A stretch of DNA of 15,760 nt from CAYWHE01 sp964458125 (GTDB taxonomy: Bacteria; Bacteroidota; Bacteroidia; AKYH767-A; OLB10). The notes under the pieces were generated by a model. That model was not told where the DNA came from, did no database searches, and saw only the letters and a list, made by a program, of their open reading frames with translations. The stretch lies in assembly GCA_964458125.1 (NCBI GenBank), contig CAYWHE010000082.1, positions 1-15,760 on the forward strand, read 5' to 3'. The position numbers and the translations under genes were made by a program. Of the stretch, positions 6,997 to 14,250 are shown in pieces. Within the stretch, counting starts at the first letter, position 1. The number at the start of each line of letters is the position of its first letter.

Positions 6997-7536
6997 ATGA
7001 AAAAGATTCTATTCCTCATGCTGGCCGTATCCTCACTGGCCGGATGCAGACCCGAAAAAGATGAAGACACCACACCGGGAGGCGGGGCCACCGGATACGT
7101 TCCTGCCGAAGCTGCAGGCAAGTGGCTCCACGGAACCTTCTCCATGTCCAGTTACTGGACCTATAACGGAATCTATATGGGAAATCCGTTTTCCCAATCC
7201 GTCGCTTTCTATTTCACCACCAACGGACAATATGAAATGTATTATACCGGCCAGACGAACAATTACGGTTGCACGACGGATGCATTTTCATTCTACAGGG
7301 GATTTGCTGTTTTCACCGACTCCACCTTTACGGTTACGCCTACGGTAGGCAGGTTCAGGGGCTACTACAAATGCTCGCCCAACTCCAACTTCGACCGGGC
7401 CGCGGCTGCCTCCGAACTTAAACCGGCCACTTATTTTTACCGGTATGAAACCGATACCAACGGTAAAAAATGGATGGTGGTGAGCTTCCAGGCCAATGAT
7501 CCGTATCCGTCGTATTTTGCACAAACCACCTGGTAA
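6997..7536 (+). CDS. Small lipoprotein of unknown function
   Basis: I do not recognise the family. The start at 6997 gives 179 residues opening with MKKILFLMLAVSSLAGC. This is a lipoprotein signal peptide with lipobox L-A-G-C and acylated Cys17. The frame is open back to 6850, but that part overlaps the operon terminator and would bury the signal peptide. The residues after the cysteine (RPEKDED) are acidic, which in Bacteroidota can act as a surface export signal. The rest (about 38-179) is rich in Tyr, Phe and Thr with alternating patterns (GKWLHGTFS at 41-49, SVAFYFTTNGQYEMYY at 68-83, RGYYKC at 121-126), suggesting a small beta-barrel or lipocalin-like fold. The opening GKW fits, but this is only a guess. 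Cys92 and Cys126 could form a disulfide. It is monocistronic between two terminators. It probably lies in the outer membrane. Confidence 0.75.
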   Translation: MKKILFLMLAVSSLAGCRPEKDEDTTPGGGATGYVPAEAAGKWLHGTFSMSSYWTYNGIYMGNPFSQSVAFYFTTNGQYEMYYTGQTNNYGCTTDAFSFYRGFAVFTDSTFTVTPTVGRFRGYYKCSPNSNFDRAAAASELKPATYFYRYETDTNGKKWMVVSFQANDPYPSYFAQTTW

Positions 7537-7554
7537 CAATCCTGTGCCAGATTT

Positions 7555-7588
7555 AAAAAAGCAGGGCGCCATCGCATCCTGCTTTTTT
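7555..7588. terminator. Bidirectional terminator between convergent genes
   Basis: AAAAAAGCAGG (7555-7565) is perfectly complementary to CCTGCTTTTTT (7578-7588), and an inner GCG/CGC pairing can extend the stem. The A tract on one side and the T tract on the other let it end transcription of the lipoprotein gene (plus) and the Ycf48-like gene (minus, stop at 7653). Confidence 0.85.
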
Positions 7589-7652
7589 ATCAGGCTTCAT
7601 TTAAATACCGGCCGACCCTGATGGATGAAGCATCAGCGATCCATGATTCACC

Positions 7653-8888
7653 TTATAACCGGATAAACTGTTTCGAATAAACAATGCCCTCCCGTGTTAT
7701 AAAAATATGGTAGGAACCAGCCGGCAAATTTTCAATGCTAACCGTTATCCTGAGCCTTTCATTGCTGACCTCCTGCCTGACCTCAGGAATAAACACTTTT
7801 CCCTGGCTGTCAGACAATCTTACCGTCATTTCCCGCTCCTGGTCAGTTTCCACTTCAACCACCAGTTCCGATCCCGCAGGATTAGGAAACAATTCCAGGC
7901 CGTTGGCCCTGGAGGAATTATTTTTGACACCCGATGTACCCGTAAACGAAAACACGTCACCGGCGATCGTACAGAACCAGCCATGATTCAAATCGGGAAC
8001 AGAAACAGCCGAAATATCCTCGGTTGTCCCGGATAAACCGGATTGCCAGGTGGTTCCCGCATCAGTGGTAAAATCCAGGTCTCCGCCGGTACCTGCCACC
8101 CAGCCATGATCGGAGTCCGAAAAAGAAATGCCCATGAAGTCGGCATTGGCAGAAGGAGATTGTATGGTCCAGGAAACACCGGCATCGTTGCTGAACAATA
8201 TAGTTCCGTTCTGACCACATACCCATCCCCGGTTATACTTAACGGAGATATCCAACAGGTCATCCCCTGTTCCGGACGTTACGGGATTCCAGGAATTACC
8301 TCCGTCCGTGGTCAGATATAGTTCACCACCGGAACAGCAAAACACACCCTGCTGGCTGTTAAAGAAACGCATGGCAAATATATCCTCTCCCGTAACAGAC
8401 TGGGTTGTCCAGGTCAGTCCCCCGTCCGTAGTATGTTCCAGCAGTCCGTTTTTTCCCATGATCCATCCGTTCAAGGAATTGAGGAAGCAAACATGAAAAG
8501 CCCGATCGTTAAAATAGGAAGCGTTTGTCCACGTGTTTCCTCCATCCGCCGTTTTGATAAACAGGCCATTATTACCACCGCCGTTTCTTCCCGCCGCAAA
8601 TCCTTCGCTGGTATTGATGAAACAGGCCTTGTTAATTTTATAGGCCGGGTCTCCGAAACTGCTTACATTCCAGGTTTGACCGCCATTTCCGGTGCTCAGA
8701 AAGACACCGGTTACGAAGGTACCGTTGGCTGAGGAATCGCCAATGACATACCCGTTATCCGCGTCCATAAAATGTATATCGTTCATTTCGAGATCAGGCC
8801 GCTGCATATGGAGCTGCCAGTTCTGGGCCCGAAGCGTCAGCGACAATCCGGATAATGCCATTAAAAGTAAATACGTTTTTTGTTTCAT
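7653..8888 (-). CDS. Ycf48/Hcf136-like seven-repeat beta-propeller protein with T9SS sorting domain
   Basis: The start at 8888 gives 411 residues opening with a signal peptide (hydrophobic 6-18, cleavage near LRAQ at 22). An exact -7 box at 8918-8925 lies downstream of the longer open frame's ATG (8951), which argues against that longer start. Seven repeats of about 40 residues each carry a G-aromatic-x-x-G-like element: GYVIG 46-50, GFAAG 96-100, GWIMG 141-145, GVFCC 181-185, GWVCG 221-225, GWVAG 262-266 and GWFCT 303-307. Each is followed by an Asp-box such as TADGGNTW (113-120), TTDGGLTW (153-160), TTDGGNSW (193-200) or SNDAGVSW (233-240). This is the pattern of the Ycf48/Hcf136 family. 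In plants and cyanobacteria that family assists photosystem II assembly; in Bacteroidota the fold is reused in secreted proteins and no photosynthetic role is implied. The type A sorting domain begins at LFPNPAGSELVV (333-344) and ends YSKQFIRL. Expected location is the cell surface or medium. Confidence 0.9.
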   Translation of the reverse strand: MKQKTYLLLMALSGLSLTLRAQNWQLHMQRPDLEMNDIHFMDADNGYVIGDSSANGTFVTGVFLSTGNGGQTWNVSSFGDPAYKINKACFINTSEGFAAGRNGGGNNGLFIKTADGGNTWTNASYFNDRAFHVCFLNSLNGWIMGKNGLLEHTTDGGLTWTTQSVTGEDIFAMRFFNSQQGVFCCSGGELYLTTDGGNSWNPVTSGTGDDLLDISVKYNRGWVCGQNGTILFSNDAGVSWTIQSPSANADFMGISFSDSDHGWVAGTGGDLDFTTDAGTTWQSGLSGTTEDISAVSVPDLNHGWFCTIAGDVFSFTGTSGVKNNSSRANGLELFPNPAGSELVVEVETDQEREMTVRLSDSQGKVFIPEVRQEVSNERLRITVSIENLPAGSYHIFITREGIVYSKQFIRL

Positions 8889-8917
8889 TGCTAGTTGGTT
8901 AGTAATTGTTAACATTT

Positions 8918-8945
8918 CAAAATTACCAACAGGGCCTCCGGCAAA
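8918..8945 (-). promoter_or_regulatory. Candidate promoter of the Ycf48-like gene
   Basis: On the minus strand TTTG (8942-8945) precedes an exact TAATTTTG -7 box (8918-8925) by 16 bases, slightly shorter than the usual 17-23. Transcription would begin near 8912, about 24 bases before the ATG at 8888. Confidence 0.55.
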
Positions 8946-8963
8946 AAACATTTAGTTGCCGGA
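8937..8963. repeat. Inverted repeat overlapping the -33 element of the Ycf48-like gene
   Basis: TCCGGCAA (8937-8944) and TTGCCGGA (8956-8963) are perfect inverted copies separated by 11 bases. The proximal arm covers the candidate -33 TTTG, so a protein bound here would compete with sigma factor. It is therefore a candidate operator. Confidence 0.45.
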
Positions 8964-8972
8964 CAGGAAAAT

Positions 8973-8984
8973 TTCAGCGCTGAA
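8973..8984. repeat. 12-bp perfect palindrome upstream of the Ycf48-like gene
   Basis: TTCAGCGCTGAA is its own reverse complement. It is centred about 66 bases upstream of the predicted start site, a position suited to an activator site. The half-site TTCAG also occurs in the ATTCAGGA repeats at 4800-4855, though this may be chance. Confidence 0.35.
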
Positions 8985-9027
8985 CCGGAAGGATGACATG
9001 CTCCTATACGTGGAAACCGCAATTATA

Positions 9028-9053
9028 CAGCCGGGACGATTTTCACCCGGCTG
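9028..9053. repeat. 8-bp GC-rich hairpin in the intergenic region
   Basis: CAGCCGGG (9028-9035) and CCCGGCTG (9046-9053) form a strong 8-bp stem with a 10-base loop. No T tract follows on either strand, so it is not a classic terminator. It may fold in the leader of a transcript from the upstream promoter at 9128-9158. Confidence 0.4.
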
Positions 9054-9127
9054 AATACGCCCGTTATTTTCCATATTTTCGGTTGATACCGTATGAACGG
9101 ATGTTCCTGGATCCTATGTCAACATGG

Positions 9128-9158
9128 CAAAATTACACCACGAACCAGCACCGGGAAA
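9128..9158 (-). promoter_or_regulatory. Second candidate promoter, far upstream of the Ycf48-like gene
   Basis: On the minus strand TTTC (9155-9158) lies 19 bases before an exact TAATTTTG (9128-9135). A start near 9121 would give a leader of about 233 bases before 8888, containing three of the inverted repeats, or a separate small RNA. Confidence 0.3.
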
Positions 9159-9230
9159 CGTGCTCCAGACAATGTACCGGGCAACACCATGTTATCATGC
9201 GCAGACGAGATCTGATTTCGCTATCGACCA

Positions 9231-9247
9231 TCCCGGCCTCACCGGGA
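9231..9247. repeat. Short hairpin just downstream of the SBBP protein gene
   Basis: TCCCGG (9231-9236) and CCGGGA (9242-9247) pair around a 5-base loop, about 48 bases past the minus-strand stop at 9295. On the minus strand the T run comes before the stem, not after it, so it might protect the 3' end of the message but is not a standard terminator. Confidence 0.3.
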
Positions 9248-9294
9248 AAAACGTTGCAGAGAATAATGTCTTTCCGAAGGTGCAAACAGATTGA

Positions 9295-12225
9295 TCATAA
9301 CCGCATTAATTTCAACACCCGGCTATTATTATTTTCCCTGATCGTGCAATAATAAATTCCGCTTTCCAGTTCCTGCAGGTCTATCCTGACCCGGAATGGT
9401 CCGGGTGCTGCCTCACCGGAGAAAAGCAATTTCACCGTCCTCCCGGAGATATCCTCCAGCGAAATGATGATATGGCCCTGCCGCTGTATCTCAGCAAACA
9501 GCGAGGCTTCGTCGCGGGCAGGGTTGGGTATGATTACCGCATGATTAAAACCGCTCGCTTCAGGGATGTCACTGATAACCATATATCCCGATGGAGAACT
9601 GCATCCCAGCGAATCGGTGATGATCACAAAATAGGTTTGAGGTACAGGCGGTACATAATAAACGGAGGTGGCACCCGGCAATGGACCGTTGAGGTCATAC
9701 CACTGGTAACTATAGGCAGGAGTACTGTAAAGCGTATCCGCAGACTGACTGATTACCGGGGCAGGAGCAAGCTGGTATTCGGTTATAAATGCCGGAAGTA
9801 CCATTGAATCACAACCGCTGGCATTGCAGGCCACCAGTTTCACATCAAATGTCCCGTAAGCAGGATAATATATGCCTGTCGGATTCTGAAGTGTTGAAGT
9901 ATCCGGTGTTGCACCCTGGAAGTACCAGCTCCAGGTAACCGGATTATTGGTGGAAAGGTCGAAGTAATCAATGGCCTTTTTATCGCACCAGCTGGTATCG
10001 GATGAACTGAGATTGACATTTGGCGCTGCACCCGCAGGTACACAAGTCATCTTAAAAAACACAGGCTGATCGGCAATGCCGTTTACCTTAACCGGTCCGA
10101 AAACACCTGGCGTTGTCGGAAAATCCTGGGAGTGCGAAGTTGAGCTGATACTTATCGTATCGTTAAAACCACCATGATCCTGTATTGAAATCCTGGGTGA
10201 CGGGTAATCATAAAAGCTTCCGGCATAATCTGCATCACTACCCCCAACATACGTAGAGCCTCCGCAGCCATATCCCGTAGCAGTTGTGTTTAGCTGAACA
10301 ACAAAAAAATCATACGTTCCTGCATTGTTTGGCTGATAAGCACCCGGTGATGTCGGGAACTGGTTTTGCGTTATACCGCATATATAAGCTTCGCCGGCGC
10401 TGTTAACGGCAAGACCGGTACCCTGATCATAATCAACCCCGCCTAAAAATGTTGCATAATCCAATACACTGCCAGTTGCATCCAATTTCACGACAAAAGC
10501 ATCGGTTCCGCCAGCACCTGCGTGAACGGGTTGTAAAACTCCCGGTGTAGTCGGGAAAGCAAACGTGTACGTTGTGCCGGCTACAAAAACTTCGCCTGTA
10601 GTTTTATTCACATCAATTGCATTACCGGTACCGGGGGCAACATAAGTAGAGTACAAAAGTGTAACAGGTGTTATAGCACTCAGCTTGGCAACAAAAAACA
10701 TTGCCCCATCCTGGCCCCCATTATAAACGGTATTATAGGCACCGGGGGTGATCGGGAATGCAGGTGTTATGGAAGTTGATGAGATAGTTCCTGTTATATA
10801 TGCATTGCCGGCGTTATCAACAGCAATACTTCTGCTCTTGCAATATGAAAATGAGCCGGCACCAATACGTGTGGAATAAATCAAACTGCCTGCACCACTT
10901 TGGTTGATGTCAAACTTTGCCACAAATGCATCATTATCACCGGAAGGATAAGTGGTGGAGTTAACTACCGGAAAATTTCCTATTGAAGTATATCCTGTAA
11001 CATAAGCAATACCATTTAAAGCCAATGCAAGGTCATATCCTGTTTCACTACCGGTTCCGCCAATAAATGTGGAATAAACCAAACCGGAACCTGCCGCATT
11101 CAGTACCGTTAAAAAAGCATCGGATCCGGTATTATGCACCTGCTGATAGGCATTTGTTGTGGTCGCAAAGGTAGTAACACCGGTAATATTCAATTCAACC
11201 GTTCCCGTAACATAGGCTCTGCCAAATTCATCAACCTGAATATCTGCGCCAAATTCAGATGACGTTCCCAACAGGTAGGTCCAGTAAATTAACGTACTGC
11301 CATCAGCTGAAAACTTTGCAATATAAATTTCAGGTCCTATACCAGATGCATTTGAATAGGCTCCAGGAGTAATCGGAAACGAATCATCAGAATAACCGGT
11401 CAGGTAAACGTTACCATCCGCATCCATTGCATTGGAAAAACAGTAATTCATGTTGTTACTGCCCCCGGGTATATTGGTGTAAGATGACCACACCATCTGA
11501 AACAATGGGTCAATTATCAAATCATAATTTTTATCAAAACCACCGGGTACTTCAAAACCAAATGTTGAATCGTTAACCAGTGTGTAATATACATTTACAG
11601 CCACCTTTTTTCCTTTAATGATTTGCCATGCCACAGGCTGTTGATGCACCTGGGTGTTCCATTCAGTAACCACTTCAAGTTCACCGTCAGCATTAATTTG
11701 TAAATTTTTTATTCCCTCATAAGTACTTACTATTTCATCTACACTTCCACCTTTGTGTACGATGTAATCATATTTAAGATTACCGGCGCTATTATAAAAC
11801 AGCAAATCAATACCCGGATAAACAGAACTGTACTTAATCCGGCTGCATTGTTCAGGATGAATGATCCATTTTGTGGAATCATTGCCGGATATATAAGAAA
11901 TCACGCTTTTGCTTTCATCAATTGCGGTGATTTTCTTTGAGGGATTGGAATTGACAAATTTCATATTCCACACCAAGGAGGGATATACTTCTGAACCATC
12001 CTCATTTTCTACTTCCTCACCAATTTGGGCAAAACTTAACCCATCTTTCAGAAAGTAAACATTATGACCGTTAGTATGACCCCGGTAAAGAATTTCATTT
12101 TGCCACTGTCCTTTGTTTTGTAGAAATGAACCAGGTGATCCTGAATTTCGTCCGGATGCTGACAGCGTTTGAAAATTGAACATGCAAAACGGAATCAATA
12201 AAATGTAAAACATAAAACTTTTCAT
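9295..12225 (-). CDS. Large secreted SBBP-repeat protein with PKD domain and T9SS sorting domain
   Basis: The 976-residue protein has a signal peptide (hydrophobic 4-16, probable cleavage near LSA at 21-23). An N-terminal module (about 33-240) starts FLQNKGQW, matching the module (named DUF7948 in recent databases, from memory) that precedes SBBP repeats. About seven SBBP-type repeats follow (about 245-725), with recurring elements such as DAFVAKFD (432-439), LVYSTFIGG (382-390), GNAYITG (473-479) and FPTTPG (557-562). They probably fold as a beta-propeller. A PKD-like domain (about 735-815) contains WSWYFQGATP (765-774) and YPAYGTFDVKLVA (787-799). An Ig-like stretch (about 820-885) with SYQWYDLNGPLPG (839-851) precedes the type A sorting domain (IIPNPARDEASLF at 898-910, ending RVLKLMRL). 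No catalytic site is recognised; adhesion or a structural surface role is inferred. The 5' third is markedly AT-richer than the 3' end. No clear promoter is seen upstream; the best is TATTTCTG at 12284-12291 (minus). Confidence 0.9.
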   Translation of the reverse strand: MKSFMFYILLIPFCMFNFQTLSASGRNSGSPGSFLQNKGQWQNEILYRGHTNGHNVYFLKDGLSFAQIGEEVENEDGSEVYPSLVWNMKFVNSNPSKKITAIDESKSVISYISGNDSTKWIIHPEQCSRIKYSSVYPGIDLLFYNSAGNLKYDYIVHKGGSVDEIVSTYEGIKNLQINADGELEVVTEWNTQVHQQPVAWQIIKGKKVAVNVYYTLVNDSTFGFEVPGGFDKNYDLIIDPLFQMVWSSYTNIPGGSNNMNYCFSNAMDADGNVYLTGYSDDSFPITPGAYSNASGIGPEIYIAKFSADGSTLIYWTYLLGTSSEFGADIQVDEFGRAYVTGTVELNITGVTTFATTTNAYQQVHNTGSDAFLTVLNAAGSGLVYSTFIGGTGSETGYDLALALNGIAYVTGYTSIGNFPVVNSTTYPSGDNDAFVAKFDINQSGAGSLIYSTRIGAGSFSYCKSRSIAVDNAGNAYITGTISSTSITPAFPITPGAYNTVYNGGQDGAMFFVAKLSAITPVTLLYSTYVAPGTGNAIDVNKTTGEVFVAGTTYTFAFPTTPGVLQPVHAGAGGTDAFVVKLDATGSVLDYATFLGGVDYDQGTGLAVNSAGEAYICGITQNQFPTSPGAYQPNNAGTYDFFVVQLNTTATGYGCGGSTYVGGSDADYAGSFYDYPSPRISIQDHGGFNDTISISSTSHSQDFPTTPGVFGPVKVNGIADQPVFFKMTCVPAGAAPNVNLSSSDTSWCDKKAIDYFDLSTNNPVTWSWYFQGATPDTSTLQNPTGIYYPAYGTFDVKLVACNASGCDSMVLPAFITEYQLAPAPVISQSADTLYSTPAYSYQWYDLNGPLPGATSVYYVPPVPQTYFVIITDSLGCSSPSGYMVISDIPEASGFNHAVIIPNPARDEASLFAEIQRQGHIIISLEDISGRTVKLLFSGEAAPGPFRVRIDLQELESGIYYCTIRENNNSRVLKLMRL
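10104..11385 (-). repeat. Degenerate DNA repeat encoding F-P-x-T-P-G within SBBP units
   Basis: Copies near 10104-10129, 10341-10363, 10539-10560, 10739-10764 and 11361-11385 share a core like CCCGGTGTNGTCGGGAA on the plus strand. They code for the F-P-x-(T/S)-P-G motif that opens each SBBP unit. The copies diverge, so they reflect old internal duplication rather than recent expansion. Confidence 0.6.
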
Positions 12226-12484
12226 TATTTCTAATTTTTTTATGAGTTAAATTGATTGAAAACTTCCATCAGATTAAATTTTGCAGAAATAAATTTCATT
12301 GTTTAATGTTGATAAATCATGGTCAATGAATTTTATTCGCTCCAGGGAAAACCTTGTTGAAATTGACTGATTACATGTCCGGTTAAGTACGAAATAACCA
12401 GGAAAACTTCCATTCAGGCGACTGGGATTTTGCCGCTACGGAAACAATTAATGCAGGCAGGAGTATATACAGGTTTTTTATAAA
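12226..12484. other. AT-rich intergenic region upstream of the SBBP protein gene
   Basis: This 259-base gap lies between two minus-strand genes and should carry the SBBP gene promoter, but no good -33/-7 pair is visible. A 7-bp inverted repeat (TTCATTG 12295-12301 with CAATGAA 12324-12330) and a single ATTCAGG (12412-12418) are present. No terminator for the 12485-14233 gene is clear. Confidence 0.4.
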
Positions 12485-14233
12485 TCAATTTTTAATAAGT
12501 TTAACCGTATTCATTTTATCTTCGGATATCACTTTACAGAAATATAATCCTGAGTTAAGCTCCGACAAATCAATGGTGATTTTATTCAAACCGGCCTGAC
12601 GGATTTGCAACGGAATGACCTTCGCTACCCTTCCGGCTATATCCAGAATTGAAATAAAAACAGATTCTTCTCCTTCTGCGTGTATGGATAGTGTTGCCAT
12701 GTCCTTAACCGGGTTAGGGTAAATTTCAATTCCAGTATGCGGTTCCGCTTCTGCCAAACGGCAAGATAAAGTTGTAAAATTCTTAACGGCCGAAAATGCG
12801 GAGAATATATCCGAACCGGTGGTATCGCAAACCGTTCTGATTTTCCATTTATATGCAGAACTGCATACCAGGTTATTAACAGTTAAACTGGTCTTTGTCT
12901 TGCCCACGTTAACCTTCGTCCATACCGTATCCGCTGATTTTTTATAATAGACCTGGTAACGGATAATGTTGCTGACGGCAGAAAAGTTTAATTTTACCGA
13001 GGTGGCGGTTTTATTTGTAATACTTAAATTTACAGGAGGATTGCAGGGTAACACAGGAGCCGGCTGAGAAATTTTTGCAGTTGTACCACCGGTTAAATAT
13101 ACATGATAATCAGTTCCGAATACAAACCAAACCGGGTAACCGCCCGGGGCAGTTGTCGTCCATGCAGGTGTTCCGTTGCTGTTAACCTTACAAACACCCA
13201 TTTGGGACATGGTGCTTCCTGCAATATAGGCGGCATTGCTTATATCCAGCTTCATCGGTGCAAGTGACAGCAACGCCAATGCAGGTCCGTCAGCATCCAG
13301 GTTCTGCCAAAGCAAATTTCCGGCTGCATCATATTTCATAAATATCACGCCATAACCGGCAGCAGGATATCCGCCGACAACGGGTTTGTTATCGCTGCCA
13401 ACCTCAACCTTGTTACCATTATTTAAATTTGGCTGCGACCAGATTACCGCTCCTGTCGGAGAGAGCTTTTTAAGCACACTTCCCGGATTTGAACCATTGA
13501 TGATATAAGTATTTCCAAACGCGTCACCTGCAGCATCACCAACGGAAAGGCTTGCCACTCCGCCAAGACTCCAGATGTTATTTCCATTCAGATCAATTTT
13601 TGAAAAGCCGTTCACGCTGCCTGTCAGGCCTCTGTGAATAATTACGATTTTATTATCAGGGGTAAATTTGAAGGTGATTGGCGCACCTATTCCCGAGTCA
13701 AAATAATTCCAGATTGCGACTCCTGACGGATTGAATTTTTTCACCTTGGTTACCTGACCGTTTGGTCCCGTGCCAATGCCAATCACGTATATGTTATTGC
13801 CGGCATCTATCAAACACTTTTTGGTTGAAGAACCATCAAAAGAATTTTCATAAACAACCCTCCATAATAAAACGCCTGCCGGATTGTATTTCATTAGCAC
13901 ACTTGCCGCATTAACCGGATTTGAATATCCGGACCGAATCGTTCCGGAAACAATAATATCTCCCGAATGATCGGTTTCAACCCATGTGGCTACTTCATGC
14001 CTGGTGTTATCCGTATTGTCATAAGTCGCATTCCAAAGAATAGTCCCTGCCGGGTTTCTTTTGGTAAGCGTAATATCCCCCGCAGGATTGTAATCCCAGT
14101 TTGCCGTATAAACATTGTTTGCAGAGTCTGTTGCTATACCCACCCCGCCGGGATAATTGAACCAGTCTACCGCAACTTGTGCCTGAGTTACGGAACTCAT
14201 TAAAATAATTGCAAAGAAGATTTGTTTTTGCAT
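12485..14233 (-). CDS. Secreted seven-repeat propeller-Fn3 protein with T9SS sorting domain
   Basis: The 582-residue protein starts MQKQIFFAIILMSSVTQAQ, a signal peptide cleaved near residue 19. Seven repeats follow the pattern K-x-N/D-x-x-G-x-x-x-W, at about 57-67, 114-124, 165-175, 211-221, 255-265, 299-309 and 348-358, spaced 44-57 residues apart. Examples are KYNPAGVLLW and KYDAAGNLLW. This indicates a seven-bladed beta-propeller of PQQ/WD-like type. A fibronectin type III domain (about 396-488) has VYYKKSADTVWTKV (428-441) and YKWKIRTVC (461-469). The type A sorting domain begins IYPNPVKDMATLSI (504-517) and ends NTVKLIKN. No catalytic residues are recognised. The gene follows the next upstream gene by 17 bases on the same strand, and AAAGG at 14241-14245 sits 7 bases before its ATG, so co-transcription with separate initiation is likely. 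Its repeat type and domain order closely match those of its upstream neighbour. Confidence 0.9.
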   Translation of the reverse strand: MQKQIFFAIILMSSVTQAQVAVDWFNYPGGVGIATDSANNVYTANWDYNPAGDITLTKRNPAGTILWNATYDNTDNTRHEVATWVETDHSGDIIVSGTIRSGYSNPVNAASVLMKYNPAGVLLWRVVYENSFDGSSTKKCLIDAGNNIYVIGIGTGPNGQVTKVKKFNPSGVAIWNYFDSGIGAPITFKFTPDNKIVIIHRGLTGSVNGFSKIDLNGNNIWSLGGVASLSVGDAAGDAFGNTYIINGSNPGSVLKKLSPTGAVIWSQPNLNNGNKVEVGSDNKPVVGGYPAAGYGVIFMKYDAAGNLLWQNLDADGPALALLSLAPMKLDISNAAYIAGSTMSQMGVCKVNSNGTPAWTTTAPGGYPVWFVFGTDYHVYLTGGTTAKISQPAPVLPCNPPVNLSITNKTATSVKLNFSAVSNIIRYQVYYKKSADTVWTKVNVGKTKTSLTVNNLVCSSAYKWKIRTVCDTTGSDIFSAFSAVKNFTTLSCRLAEAEPHTGIEIYPNPVKDMATLSIHAEGEESVFISILDIAGRVAKVIPLQIRQAGLNKITIDLSELNSGLYFCKVISEDKMNTVKLIKN

Positions 14234-14250
14234 ATTGCTACCTTTAAAAA

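Larger units (their letters stand above)
8889..9294. other. 406-base intergenic region rich in inverted repeats
   Basis: No convincing gene is seen here. It separates the SBBP protein gene from the Ycf48-like gene, both on the minus strand. It holds two candidate minus-strand promoters (8918-8945 and 9128-9158) and four inverted repeats (8937-8963, 8973-8984, 9028-9053, 9231-9247). None has a T tract on the correct side for a simple terminator. A 40-codon minus-strand open frame (8952-9074) is present but has no recognisable features. Confidence 0.6.

Noticed and set aside
7589..7631. Alternative 6-7 bp inverted repeats after the bidirectional terminator
   Set aside because: Long loops and overlapping alternatives; weaker than the adjacent hairpin and easily due to chance.
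8889..8951. N-terminal extension of the Ycf48-like protein to 8951
   Set aside because: The exact -7 box at 8918-8925 lies inside it, and the signal peptide starts at 8888.
8952..9074. 40-codon minus-strand open frame in the intergenic region
   Set aside because: Too short, with no signal peptide or motif; it more likely belongs to a leader.
8993..9352. 119-codon plus-strand open frame
   Set aside because: No recognisable domain; it overlaps the 3' end of the SBBP gene and has no promoter signal I can see.
10104..11385. Regularly recurring short repeats that might suggest a CRISPR array
   Set aside because: They are degenerate, spaced by hundreds of bases, and in frame with the SBBP coding repeats.
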